From positions 1 to 64,000 of the forward strand of contig CAJTSJ010000009.1 in assembly GCA_910578785.1 (NCBI GenBank): a stretch of 64,000 nt of DNA, read 5' to 3'. Below the pieces are notes generated by a model. That model worked only from the letters and a program-made list of their open reading frames with translations. It made no database searches and was not told where the DNA came from. The DNA comes from an uncultured Muribaculum sp. GTDB taxonomy: Bacteria; Bacteroidota; Bacteroidia; Bacteroidales; Muribaculaceae. Every line of letters begins with the position of its first letter. The first letter of the stretch is position 1. The position numbers were made by a program, and so were the translations under genes. This document shows, in pieces, positions 17,201 through 25,893 of the stretch.

Positions 17201-18541
17201 ATGACGATAGTTTTGTTGGGGAGTTTCGTGATACTCCTGCTCTTGAATGTACCTATAGCGTTCTGTATGCTTCTGTCGTCGTTGTTGGCACTCCTTTATG
17301 CCGACATCAATCCGATAATGCTTGCTCTGGAGACAACCCGTTCGATGTCAAACTTTTATTCATTTCTTGCCGTGCCGTTTTTTATTCTGGCAGGCGAGAT
17401 AATGGGAGTGGGAGGCCTGTCGGTGAGGCTGATAGAATTTGTAAAGGTGTTCATCGGCCATCGGCGTAACGGTCTGCCTATAGTCGCTGTGATGTCATCG
17501 CAGTTGTTCGGAGCTGTGTCCGGAGCGTCGGCCGCTACTTGCGCCGCAATCGGGGGAATGATGGTTCCGGCATTGGAAAAGAACGGGTACCACAGGCCGT
17601 TTTCTTCGGCATTGATAGCTTGTTCCGGTACTACTGGCGCCCTGATTCCACCGAGCATTGCTTTGCTGATATATGGCACAATCGCCAACGTGTCGATTGA
17701 GAAGCTCTTTATCGGCGGTATCGTTCCTGGTATTCTGATTGGAGTCGGTATAATGATTATGGTTTCCAGGATGACGCGTAAGTTCGATATAACGCTTGAA
17801 CAGAAAGCCTCATGGCCCGTCAGGCTAAAGACAACTCTTTCTTCCGTCTGGGTGGTATTGCTGATGGTAATAATATTCGGTGGCATAATGGGAGGATTGT
17901 TTACTGCTACGGAAGCCTCGGCAGTGGCCGTGGTGTATGCATTGCTTGTAAGCATGTTTATATACAAGGAGATACACGTTAAGGATTTGCCGGGAATATT
18001 CGTCACCGCAAGCAAGACAACGGCCTCTTTGAGCTTTCTGCTGGCATGTGCGAGCCTGTTTGCCTGGACATTGAGCATCGGTCAGATGCCCGCTGTAATC
18101 TCAAATGCGTTGGTGTCGTCAAGCGATTATATCTTGAATCTGTTTATGTCGGATGCATCTCCGGAGACATATTTATTTTGGCGTAAAATAGTGGTACTGT
18201 TTATGCTGAACGTTCTTTTGTTTGTAATAAGTATGTTCATCGATGTAGCTCCGGGACTTCTGATCGTGGTTCCGGTCCTGTTGCCTATAAGCGAGGCGAT
18301 AGGAATGTCTACCGGTCTGGCTGCCGTCCATTTTGGCGTTATGGTCGTATCTAATATGATTATCGGGTTGATAACACCCCCAGTGGGAACGACTCTGTTC
18401 GTGGCAAGCGGTGTGGGCAGAGTGAATGTCAACAGCATGATACCGTATGTCTTGCGGTTTCTTATGGTGATGATGCTCGTGCAACTGCTTATTACGTATG
18501 TGCCGATTATATCGACAGGTTTGCCGTCGTTGATGAATTAA
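17201..18541 (+). CDS. dctM: TRAP transporter large membrane subunit (DctM)
   Basis: 446 aa, elevator-type Na+-coupled transporter subunit with about 11-12 helices. Family signatures include PFFILAGEIMGVGGLSVRLI, GAVSGASAATCAAIGGMMVP, SGTTGALIPPSIALLIYG and GLITPPVGTTLFVASGVG. I chose ATG 17201, directly after dctQ. It is the last + strand gene of the long operon. A decayed copy of its 3' part lies at 24731-24945. Confidence 0.93.
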   Translation: MTIVLLGSFVILLLLNVPIAFCMLLSSLLALLYADINPIMLALETTRSMSNFYSFLAVPFFILAGEIMGVGGLSVRLIEFVKVFIGHRRNGLPIVAVMSSQLFGAVSGASAATCAAIGGMMVPALEKNGYHRPFSSALIACSGTTGALIPPSIALLIYGTIANVSIEKLFIGGIVPGILIGVGIMIMVSRMTRKFDITLEQKASWPVRLKTTLSSVWVVLLMVIIFGGIMGGLFTATEASAVAVVYALLVSMFIYKEIHVKDLPGIFVTASKTTASLSFLLACASLFAWTLSIGQMPAVISNALVSSSDYILNLFMSDASPETYLFWRKIVVLFMLNVLLFVISMFIDVAPGLLIVVPVLLPISEAIGMSTGLAAVHFGVMVVSNMIIGLITPPVGTTLFVASGVGRVNVNSMIPYVLRFLMVMMLVQLLITYVPIISTGLPSLMN

Positions 18542-18621
18542 GTATATGTATAAGGACAATCTACAGAGGTAGATTAGTATATGTTTTTAGGTTGGAGCCG
18601 GCTTGTGGGCCGTGGAGCGGT

Positions 18622-19200
18622 CTATGAGCCGGCTTTGTATAGCAGGAGCATCAGGGGCAGATAGTCTTTGAACTGTGTTCTTAATATCTTAAGGGCTTGC
18701 TGGATACGGTAGTCGACGGTCTTTGGCGAGATGTTTAGTTTTTCAGCGATTTCTTTATAGGAAAGGTTGTCGTGACGGTGCATTATGAAGACCTCCTTGT
18801 ATGATTCGGGGAGGTCGGAGACGGCTTTGGTTATGCGCTTGTTCAGCTCCTTGAGCTGGTATGTGTCGAAATATTCATTGTCGATAATGCTGTCGTAGTA
18901 GATTTTTTCGATTCTCTTTTTTGTCTCATTCTGGGATATGTTGTTTAGGGACCCCAGATAGACGGATCGAAACAAATACTGCTTCAATGAAGAGCTGATT
19001 CGGATAGATGCGCGTTTTTCCCAAATATTGACCATGAGGTTCTGTACGATTTCTTCGGCATCTTCCAGACTGACGAATCGGCATGCGTAGGTGCATAATA
19101 CGGCATAGTACCTTTTGAAAAGTATGTCGAATGCCGTCCGGTCTCCGTCGTATATGGCCGACAGCAATGTGTCATCGTCTTTAATCATGGATTCTTTCAT
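18622..19200 (-). CDS. ECF RNA polymerase sigma factor (Bacteroidetes type)
   Basis: 192 aa. Sigma region 2 (AFDILFKRYYAVLCTYACRF, DAEEIVQNLMVNIWEKR) and region 4 (LPESYKEVFIMHRHDNLSYK, then EIAEKLNISPKTVDYRIQQA) are both complete. In Bacteroidetes such genes usually sit immediately before a fecR-susC-susD set on the same strand. Here the gene is alone, converging on dctM, while an orphan fecR-susCD begins 16 kb away. They may be a separated pair at opposite ends of the catabolic block. The gene could alternatively serve a fecR elsewhere. Confidence 0.93.
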   Translation of the reverse strand: MKESMIKDDDTLLSAIYDGDRTAFDILFKRYYAVLCTYACRFVSLEDAEEIVQNLMVNIWEKRASIRISSSLKQYLFRSVYLGSLNNISQNETKKRIEKIYYDSIIDNEYFDTYQLKELNKRITKAVSDLPESYKEVFIMHRHDNLSYKEIAEKLNISPKTVDYRIQQALKILRTQFKDYLPLMLLLYKAGS

Positions 19201-19560
19201 TGGTATCCGGATTGTAGTTAATGAATGGTTTGCAGATTTAATTGCATGATGTTTAATGCCTGAGGAAAATCTATGGTTATGTAGATATTTATATGTTGTC
19301 AGGTTTTTAATGAGACTTCTGCCATGTATTTATGCTATGGCAGAATGCCTTGGTTTTGCAGATATGAAGTTACAAATAATATTCTAACCGACAAAATTTT
19401 TTAGATTAATTCAGTTGTCTGAATTGGAAAATTACTTTAAATATGGAGACTGGGACTGTGCGTAGATTATATCGGAATATATGATGGATTAGTGCTTTTG
19501 AATTATGAGGTAAAATTGTTGTTAATATCGAATTTGTCCTATAAAATGTCGAAATAATCC
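19201..19560. other. AT-rich intergenic region with no gene seen
   Basis: Upstream region shared by the sigma gene (leftward) and the GH29 gene (rightward). It has no credible reading frame and no tRNA-like or riboswitch-like fold that I can recognise. Only the promoter at 19561-19591 stands out next to it. Confidence 0.5.
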
Positions 19561-19591
19561 TTGCTGTTTTGTTTGCTTGCCACTATCTTTG
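19561..19591 (+). promoter_or_regulatory. Promoter of the GH29 gene
   Basis: TTG at 19561-19563, a 20-bp spacer, -7 box TATCTTTG at 19584-19591. It predicts a leader of about 140 nt before ATG 19741, or about 90 nt to a TTG start at 19687. Confidence 0.6.
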
Positions 19592-19740
19592 CAGTACGAC
19601 TTGGACTGGTCGTTAAGTATGCAGACTTTAATGTGCTGATAGTCCATAAACAGCATTAAATTATTGTAGGAGCGGATTGATTATCCGTGTCATTTTTAAG
19701 AATAATCAGAATATATAACTTAACAAAAAAATATGGCTTA

Positions 19741-21477
19741 ATGAACAAAGTGTCGATTTTTATGTGCGGCCTGGCATTGCCGGCATTCGCCTATGCGGAC
19801 AGTGAATTGCCTGAATTGTATCCTATGCCAGAGGTTGTTGCTCCGCTTGATGTCAATAGTGTGAAGATGGATGATTCGGAATCTTTCGAGGAGGTGCAGC
19901 TTGATATCCCGATAGCCGAAGGTCCGTTTGCTCCGAACTGGGAATCAATTGAGGCTAACTATCCCGGAACTCCTGACTGGCTTAGAGAAGCGAAGTTTGG
20001 CATCTGGGTGCATTTCGGACCTCAGTCGGCAGGCGAGAGCGGCGACTGGTATGCGCGTCATCTTTATAAGGAGGATCACCATGCCTATGCAAACCATATT
20101 AAACGTTACGGACATCCGTCGGAAGTGGGATATAAGGATGTGCTTCGCGACTGGAATCCGACAGCTCTCAATCCGGAATACCTTACAGAGCTTTATCATA
20201 AGGCCGGTGCTAGATTCCTGATGATTCAGGGTGTGCATCATGACAATTATGACCTGTGGGATTCTAAGTATCAGCCTTGGAATTCAGTCAATATAGGTCC
20301 TCGGCGCGACTTGCTGGGTGAGTGGATGGAAGCTTGCCAAAAGCATAATATGCGCTATGGGGTGACATTCCATCATGAATACACATGGTGGTGGTGGCAG
20401 ACTGCATTCGGCAGTGACAGTCAGGGAGACAAGGCCGGGGTTCCGTATGACGGGCATCTCACTCTTGCAGACGGCAAGGGAAAATGGTGGGAGGGCTATG
20501 ATCCCCGAATGCTGTATGGAATCGATTTGCGCGAATATGAATCGGTTGATAAAAACGCCCACAGCCCGTGGTCGCCGCCGGTGGCCGGAATATTCGGGCG
20601 GCATAAGGAGTACAGCAAGTGGTATGCCACACAATGGGCCTTGCGCATAATGGACGTGGTCGACAAGTATGCTCCCGACTTTATATATACGGACGGTACA
20701 GTGCAGGGCCCGTTTACCGGAAACGGTACAGGTACGGGATATAAGTGCAATGCCATGCCTTTGGTTATGGCCGATTATTATAATCGTACGCTAAAGCGCA
20801 GGGGCAAGGTAGACACTTTCAGCATAATCAAGTTCCGCAAACCGACCAACGGATCAGTGAACACTGCCGAATTTGACTTTCCTGATTCAATAGCTACCGA
20901 CCAGCCATGGATTCGTGAGGCTCCTGTAGGCGACTGGTTTTATGCGCCCGGATTTGTATATGATTCAGGCATGATGATACGCTTTCTAATAGAGTCTGTG
21001 GCCCGTGACGGCAACGCTGCATTGAATATCTGCCTGCGCCCTGACGGTTCGATTGAAGATGACTGTGTTAAAATGCTTGAGGAAGTAGGTGAGTGGATGT
21101 CCATAAATGGAGATGCAATCTATGGAAGCCACGCATGGCATACACTCGGCGAGGGAACCATGGACAATGGTAAGCTCCGGAAATTACCGGGAGGAGGACT
21201 TGGCAAGCGCCATGCCGACTTTAAATTTTCGTCGGAAGATTTTCGTTTCACTGTCGGCAAGGACGGGGCGCTGTATGCATTCAGCATGACTGTGCCCGAC
21301 TCCGGCGAAGTGTTGAAAATAAAGTCGTTGGCTTCTGGCAAGAGCGATTCGGTAAAGCGCGTCACATTGCTGGGCTGTTCCGACAAAGTGAAATTTTCAC
21401 AGAAAAAGGATGCATTGGAAATCCATTGTCCTGACATGTCAAAATTTAAGACTTCGTTGGTTTTCAAAATTGAATAG
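19741..21477 (+). CDS. GH29 alpha-L-fucosidase
   Basis: 578 aa with signal peptide (MNKVSIFMCGLALPAFAYAD). The GH29 catalytic barrel begins with WLREAKFGIWVHFGPQSAG and continues through YHKAGARFLMIQGVHHDNYD, YGVTFHHEYTWWWW and the nucleophile motif PDFIYTDGTVQG (Asp318). The C-terminal beta domain begins near residue 480. It should release alpha-L-fucose (or a similar L-sugar) from glycans in the periplasm or at the surface. It has its own promoter, so it may not be co-regulated with the GH39/SusCD block. A TTG start at 19687 would only add 18 residues before the signal peptide. Confidence 0.88.
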   Translation: MNKVSIFMCGLALPAFAYADSELPELYPMPEVVAPLDVNSVKMDDSESFEEVQLDIPIAEGPFAPNWESIEANYPGTPDWLREAKFGIWVHFGPQSAGESGDWYARHLYKEDHHAYANHIKRYGHPSEVGYKDVLRDWNPTALNPEYLTELYHKAGARFLMIQGVHHDNYDLWDSKYQPWNSVNIGPRRDLLGEWMEACQKHNMRYGVTFHHEYTWWWWQTAFGSDSQGDKAGVPYDGHLTLADGKGKWWEGYDPRMLYGIDLREYESVDKNAHSPWSPPVAGIFGRHKEYSKWYATQWALRIMDVVDKYAPDFIYTDGTVQGPFTGNGTGTGYKCNAMPLVMADYYNRTLKRRGKVDTFSIIKFRKPTNGSVNTAEFDFPDSIATDQPWIREAPVGDWFYAPGFVYDSGMMIRFLIESVARDGNAALNICLRPDGSIEDDCVKMLEEVGEWMSINGDAIYGSHAWHTLGEGTMDNGKLRKLPGGGLGKRHADFKFSSEDFRFTVGKDGALYAFSMTVPDSGEVLKIKSLASGKSDSVKRVTLLGCSDKVKFSQKKDALEIHCPDMSKFKTSLVFKIE

Positions 21478-21501
21478 GACTTATTTAAGATGGTAAAGCC
21501 C

Positions 21502-21543
21502 CAGAGGCGGTGTCCGGTTCGAAAGAGCCAGGTGCCGCCTCTG
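21502..21543. terminator. Stem-loop between convergent GH29 and WYL genes
   Basis: CAGAGGCGG (21502-21510) pairs with CCGCCTCTG (21535-21543) around a 24-nt loop that itself can pair (CCGGTTC/GAGCCAGG). There is no strong T tract. It may end transcription from either side. Confidence 0.45.
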
Positions 21544-21696
21544 CCTCATATTAATGACAGAGGCCGGCTGCAGGTGCCACGGGGTGACTGGGGTGGTGTA
21601 ACGAAGAAACTAAACGGAATAAAAGGAATAGGTTTAATGATTTCAGACTAATCCGTCGTGATAGAAAAAGGGCAAAACGAGTCTCGTTGTCGTTCC

Positions 21697-22749
21697 CTAA
21701 CGGATATCCTCGTACCCATCCTTAGGCGCTTGTCTATAGTGTGCGGCGGCTTTGAATACGCTTTCGGCTATCTTTTCGCGGAATTCCGGCGGGGCTATGA
21801 CTTCGGCGTGGCCTCCATAGCCGAGTATGAGGCGCTCAAGCTCGTTGTTGATCACTACTTTCAGCGATAGCTGTATGGAGCCGTTGCGGAAGCGCTGTTC
21901 AACTTTCTGTGATTTATGAAATGGTTTCGACTCAACGTACGGGGCCTGTTGGCGGTCAATCTTTATGACCACTCGCCTCGCTCTGTCGTTGATTTGCTTG
22001 GTGACGCCGATTGTATCGTCAAAGAAATGTTCAGGGTCGAAGCCGGCACACTTTTTAAAAGGATGATCTTTGTCGAGTTCTACGGAGTGAATGCGGTCGA
22101 GTGCAAATATGTTGACTTGCGGCACTTTGTTGGAGAATTTCTGTCCGATTAGGAACCAACGGTTGCGGTATTCTTTCAACAGGTACGGATATACAGACAG
22201 CACCTCCGGCTTCTGTGCCTTGAACGATTGATATTCAATATATATGGATTGACGTTTGCGGACCGCATCATAGACCGTCCCGATGAATCGAGCCCCTTGA
22301 TATCCGTGGCCGTGTTCCATATCCATTGCCGGAATCGCCGAACCTGTATGGCGCGAAATCTGTTCGTTGAGTTTGCTTATTGTTTCGATTGATGACGCCA
22401 ACTGCGGAAAGCCCTGAAGCTGTCGCAGTATGTCGAGAGCCGAGTTCAGAGCGTCGAGACCTTCGTCATTTAGAGGCAGATGGGTTATGCTGAAATCGGG
22501 GTCTTCGTATTCGTAATACTTATTGTCGCGGACCACGATTGGTGCGTTGTAGCCCAGGCGGTCGCTTCGCATCAGAACAAGGTCGTTCTGGAACGTGCGA
22601 CGGCTCACAGGATTGCTTCGCCCTTCAAATTCAGCCAGCGCATCGGTACAGGCATCGATGAGGTCGTTGATAGTCCAACGGCGGAAACGATTCTGAAGAC
22701 ATCTGTCGATGGTGGAGATGCGGATAAGTGTGGAGCGGTTCAGTGGCAT
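21697..22749 (-). CDS. WYL-domain transcriptional regulator
   Basis: 350 aa. An N-terminal winged helix (MPLNRSTLIRISTIDRCLQN, SRRTFQNDLVLMRSD) is followed by a WYL ligand-binding domain (about 150-250, YLLKEYRNRWFLIGQKF) and a WCX-type C-terminal part. WYL regulators often sense nucleic acids or nucleotides and control DNA/RNA damage or defence genes. It is divergent from rtcB-prfH, 158 bp apart, and is the obvious candidate regulator of that RNA repair pair. The start ATG at 22749 fits the promoter at 22765-22795; a TTG six codons upstream would lie inside the -7 box. Confidence 0.88.
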   Translation of the reverse strand: MPLNRSTLIRISTIDRCLQNRFRRWTINDLIDACTDALAEFEGRSNPVSRRTFQNDLVLMRSDRLGYNAPIVVRDNKYYEYEDPDFSITHLPLNDEGLDALNSALDILRQLQGFPQLASSIETISKLNEQISRHTGSAIPAMDMEHGHGYQGARFIGTVYDAVRKRQSIYIEYQSFKAQKPEVLSVYPYLLKEYRNRWFLIGQKFSNKVPQVNIFALDRIHSVELDKDHPFKKCAGFDPEHFFDDTIGVTKQINDRARRVVIKIDRQQAPYVESKPFHKSQKVEQRFRNGSIQLSLKVVINNELERLILGYGGHAEVIAPPEFREKIAESVFKAAAHYRQAPKDGYEDIR

Positions 22750-22764
22750 ATGGAGAAATTTGTA

Positions 22765-22795
22765 CAAAAATAACGATTTTTTCTTTGGTGCGCAA
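22765..22795 (-). promoter_or_regulatory. Promoter of the WYL regulator gene
   Basis: On the minus strand: TTG (22795-22793), a 20-bp spacer, -7 box TATTTTTG (22772-22765). The transcript would start near 22758, just before ATG 22749. Confidence 0.6.
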
Positions 22796-22907
22796 ATATG
22801 TTGCGCACCGTGTGCCGTACTTTGTCATCGTTTTAAAGAAAGGATAGTTTAACGGTCCGGATGTGTTGTCTTCCGGGTTGGACATATCCCATAACAATTT
22901 AATAATT

Positions 22908-24104
22908 ATGATAATAGAAGGAAAAACAACATCGGCGGAAATATTCACCGACAATATTGAGAAGGAGGCAATGGAATGGGTGGCGGAACTTTGCGACCAT
23001 CCGGCCATGGAGGGTGTGCGCGTCGTGCAGATGCCTGACGTCCATGTCGGCGCTTCTTGTAATGTCGGCACTGCTTATCCGATAGGGGCTTATGTCAATC
23101 CCGACCATGTGGGCGTGGATATCGGATGCACTATATCCATGCACAAGCTGTCGGCAAAAATCTGTCAGGATGATTTAGCGTTGCTCGACCACCGCATCCG
23201 TGAGGTGATTCCGACAGGTACGGACATCTGCGTCAAAAACTCTCTAAACGAGAAGGACCTTTTCCGCTTCCTGAACGCTCAATACCGGAAAGCGCGTTCG
23301 GCGGCACCTGACCTTATCGACGAGCTTCCTCGCATCGACGCACGCTTCATTGCCGACTTCTGCCGGCGCATCAAGCTTCAGGAAGGCATATTCTATAAAA
23401 GTCTCGGAACTCTCGGCGGCGGCAATCACTTTATTGAATACGGCGAGGCCGACGACGGCTGGCTGACGATACATTGCGGTTCGCGCAATCTTGGAGTGAA
23501 AGTGGCCAACCATTGGCGTAACATTGCGCAAAATCCGAAACGGGCAAAGTTTATCGGCTATCTGTGGGGCGAGTCGCTCCACGGCTATCTGTCGGATATG
23601 ATAATAGCTCAGTCATATGCACTGTATAATCATCAGATTGTCCGTGACCGCATATTTGCCATTCTTAAAAAACAGTGCAAGGCAAAATTCATGGAGTCAA
23701 TTTTTACCACACATAACTACGTCTCCGTGACCGACGATGTCCCGATGCTTCGCAAGGGTGCCATCGATGCTTCGGCAGGGCGAAAGGTGGCAATTCCATT
23801 CAATATGCGCGACGGAATAGCCTTAGGCATCGGTAGGGGAAATGAACGGTGGCTCAATACAGCGCCTCACGGTGCAGGACGCATAATGAGCCGCGCGCAG
23901 GCCAGGAAGCGGATAAATCTTGCTGATTATGAAGAGACGATGGCCGGAATATATTCGACATCCGTATGCGAGGGAACCCTTGATGAATCGCCCATGGCTT
24001 ACAAACCGACAGATGAAATCCTCAGGCTGATAGAGCCGACGGTTGAGGTTGTGGCGATGGTCAGGCCGTTGCTTAATATAAAAGACACAGGAGAAAGTAA
24101 ATAA
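22908..24104 (+). CDS. rtcB: RtcB-family RNA ligase (RtcB2 type, PrfH-associated)
   Basis: 398 aa, shorter than the approximately 480 aa archaeal type. RtcB hallmarks: MPDVHVGASCNVGTAYPIG, HVGVDIGCTISM (metal-binding Cys), GTLGGGNHFIEYG, HCGSRNLG, and the guanylylated His region NTAPHGAGRIMSRAQAR. It joins 3'-phosphate or cyclic phosphate RNA ends to 5'-OH ends with GTP and Mn2+. It lies 4 bp before prfH. RtcB-PrfH pairs are known to rescue ribosomes whose 16S rRNA is cleaved in the decoding centre and then reseal the rRNA. I chose ATG 22908; an upstream TTG (22863) gives an unconserved extension. Confidence 0.92.
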   Translation: MIIEGKTTSAEIFTDNIEKEAMEWVAELCDHPAMEGVRVVQMPDVHVGASCNVGTAYPIGAYVNPDHVGVDIGCTISMHKLSAKICQDDLALLDHRIREVIPTGTDICVKNSLNEKDLFRFLNAQYRKARSAAPDLIDELPRIDARFIADFCRRIKLQEGIFYKSLGTLGGGNHFIEYGEADDGWLTIHCGSRNLGVKVANHWRNIAQNPKRAKFIGYLWGESLHGYLSDMIIAQSYALYNHQIVRDRIFAILKKQCKAKFMESIFTTHNYVSVTDDVPMLRKGAIDASAGRKVAIPFNMRDGIALGIGRGNERWLNTAPHGAGRIMSRAQARKRINLADYEETMAGIYSTSVCEGTLDESPMAYKPTDEILRLIEPTVEVVAMVRPLLNIKDTGESK

Positions 24105-24108
24105 GATT

Positions 24109-24720
24109 ATGAAAGTCACCAAATATATCCAAATAACTGCCGGACGGGGTCCTGTGGAATGTGCCCGCGCTGTGGCGCTCGTCGCTCAAGAGCTGCTTAA
24201 GGCTATTCCTGGACTTCAGCTTGCCGACTGCGAACCGCACAATCAGACGGAAGGATGCTACATGTCAATAACATTTTCCGCCTTCACGAATTTCAACAAG
24301 GCTTTGATTGATGAATGGCAGGGGACTGTGCTGTGGCGTTCTACGAAAAATCGATATCGCCCCGGACACAAGCGGTGCAACTGGTTTGTCGGAATAAATT
24401 TTTTTGACGAAGTTGAGTTGCCTCAAATAAATGATGCCGATATCATATATGAAACCTGTCGTTCCGGGGGTAGTGGCGGCCAAAATGTCAACAAGGTTGA
24501 GACGGCAGTCCGTGCCTTGCATGTACCTACCGGCATATCGGTAAAGTGTTCAGACGAGCGGTCGCAGACACAGAACAAATCCATCGCCCGCAAACGGCTG
24601 TTGCTGAGACTTCGCATGCAGAACGAGCAGTCCCTTGCCGACTCTCGGTCGCGTCGATGGAGCCGTCATGACGCCCTCGAACGTGGCAATCCGGTGAAAA
24701 AATTCATCGGCCCGTTATAA
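24109..24720 (+). CDS. prfH: Peptide chain release factor homolog PrfH
   Basis: 203 aa, lacking the codon-recognition domain of RF1/RF2. The GGQ peptidyl-hydrolysis motif is at residues 123-125 (SGGSGGQNVNKVETAVRALH), followed by the basic C-terminal helix (QTQNKSIARKRLLLRL). It starts 4 bp after rtcB. Known role of the family: releasing nascent peptide from ribosomes stalled by 16S rRNA damage at the decoding centre, freeing them for RtcB repair. The 68 bp encoding the GGQ region occur a second time at 29673-29740. Confidence 0.93.
   Translation: MKVTKYIQITAGRGPVECARAVALVAQELLKAIPGLQLADCEPHNQTEGCYMSITFSAFTNFNKALIDEWQGTVLWRSTKNRYRPGHKRCNWFVGINFFDEVELPQINDADIIYETCRSGGSGGQNVNKVETAVRALHVPTGISVKCSDERSQTQNKSIARKRLLLRLRMQNEQSLADSRSRRWSRHDALERGNPVKKFIGPL
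24457..24524 (+). repeat. 68-bp direct repeat, copy in prfH
   Basis: Identical to 29673-29740. It encodes the GGQ region of PrfH. The two copies flank a 5.1-kb segment carrying dead gene fragments and the rfbACDB genes. Confidence 0.95.
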
Positions 24721-24730
24721 TTATTGCTGT

Positions 24731-24945
24731 ATTTCATTGATGTAATTCCCTGACTTCTGATAGGAGTTCCGGCCTTGTTGCCTATATATTTGAATGTATA
24801 CCAGTCAGGCAACTGTTCATTTTGGCGTTATGGCGGTATCGAATATGATTATCGGATTGATGGCACCTCCGATAAGAACAACTCTTTTCATGGCAAGCGG
24901 TGTAGGTCAAGCAAATGTCAACAGCAAGGCTCTCTCATACATAAT
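24731..24945 (+). pseudogene. Decayed 3' fragment of a dctM gene
   Basis: Starts 11 bp after prfH and aligns with 18234-18455 of the intact dctM. Shared stretches include TTTTGGCGTTATGG and AATATGATTATCGG, then ATGGCAAGCGGTGT and AATGTCAACAGCA in the right order and spacing. Several small indels and base changes break the frame, so it is dead. It is not a recent copy of the local gene: the divergence is substantial. Confidence 0.85.
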
Positions 24946-25303
24946 CGTAGATAAGCCTCAGTATTAGTATTTAGTTGTATTGGGAAGTGGGAGTTATGGG
25001 AATTATTTTTGAAAAAAATTCCCAAGCAATTGGAATTCGTTAATCTAATTTGGATTAAAAACACAGATGCGTACAAATCTTGATATTCAATGTGCTACGG
25101 CAGTACTTCGGCCGTTGTCGATGCCGTAGGCTTGGTTGGGATTTTGGAAAAGTCTGTTTTTGAATCGTTGTAAATATGTTTATGTGTGTGCGATTAGGAG
25201 AATTTCTCAGAAACTGATTTTTTTCAAAATGTCTTGATTTAGTGTATGGAGGTTAATAAGACTCAGGGGTAGAAATGTGCCTTTTCAAATGAATCTAATA
25301 TAG
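24946..25303. other. Non-coding, apparently decayed sequence
   Basis: No open frame of note. One near-perfect inverted repeat (GGGAATTATTTTT at 24998-25010 with GAAAAAAATTCCC at 25011-25023) could be an old terminator. The last part may belong to the glycosyltransferase remnant that follows, since NVPFQMNL can be read at about 25273-25297. Confidence 0.5.
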
Positions 25304-25893
25304 ATTGCTTATGGTGGCGACCACGTCAAGCGAAATGTTTCACAGGATGAAATGAGTTAGATACGGTCTCGTTACAATCTACATTCGGGAGAATACGCCA
25401 TCACGGTGTGCCGTGTCGAACTTGAGAATAATAGCCATGTTATTTTGCAGGTATTTTCTCAGAGCGATAAACGACTTGTTTTATATGCAATTGGGATCAC
25501 AGCGAGTATTTAAGAATTTTGAAAGAGAAGTACGGCAGTTGTCGTAATATCGACATAGATGATACTATATACGACCTGGATGTCTTATACACATTGAGAG
25601 TGAACGCCGGGATGTATATTCATGGACACAGCGCTGGCGGAACAAATCCGTCGTCGGTCGAGGCTATGCATTTTGGAATGCCGATTCTTGCCTGCGACGT
25701 GGTCTATAACAGAGAGACCACAGAGAACAAAGCGTATTACTTTAAGAATGCAGATGATTTGATGGCGCCATTGAATAATCTTGATATTGATTTGGACTCA
25801 AATGCACAATCAATGTGTAAAATTGCTGATAGACGATATCGTTGGTCTATAATTGCAAAGCAATACGAAACTCTATACACGACAGACGTGTAG
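25304..25893 (+). pseudogene. Remnant of a DUF1972-type glycosyltransferase (GT4)
   Basis: Reading from 25304 gives IAYGGDHV, an in-frame TAG, then EYAITVCRVELENNSHVILQ and KRLVLYAIG. A frame change near 25490 leads into NWDHSEYLRILKEKYG and the C-terminal part AGMYIHGHSAGGTNPSSVEA, MHFGMPILACDVVYNRET. This order matches the C-terminal half of capsule/rhamnosyl transferases. One stop, one frameshift and a missing N-terminal half show it is dead. It sits just before the dTDP-rhamnose genes, so the locus once held a glycan biosynthesis cluster. Confidence 0.8.

Noticed and set aside
18595..18635. Terminator between dctM and the sigma gene
   Set aside because: The GAGCCGGCTT repeats are self-complementary direct repeats and the second lies inside the sigma gene; no T tract is positioned for either side.
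22818..22824. Promoter for rtcB (TACTTTG)
   Set aside because: One base short of TAnnTTTG and without a spaced TTG; I could not assign a promoter for rtcB.
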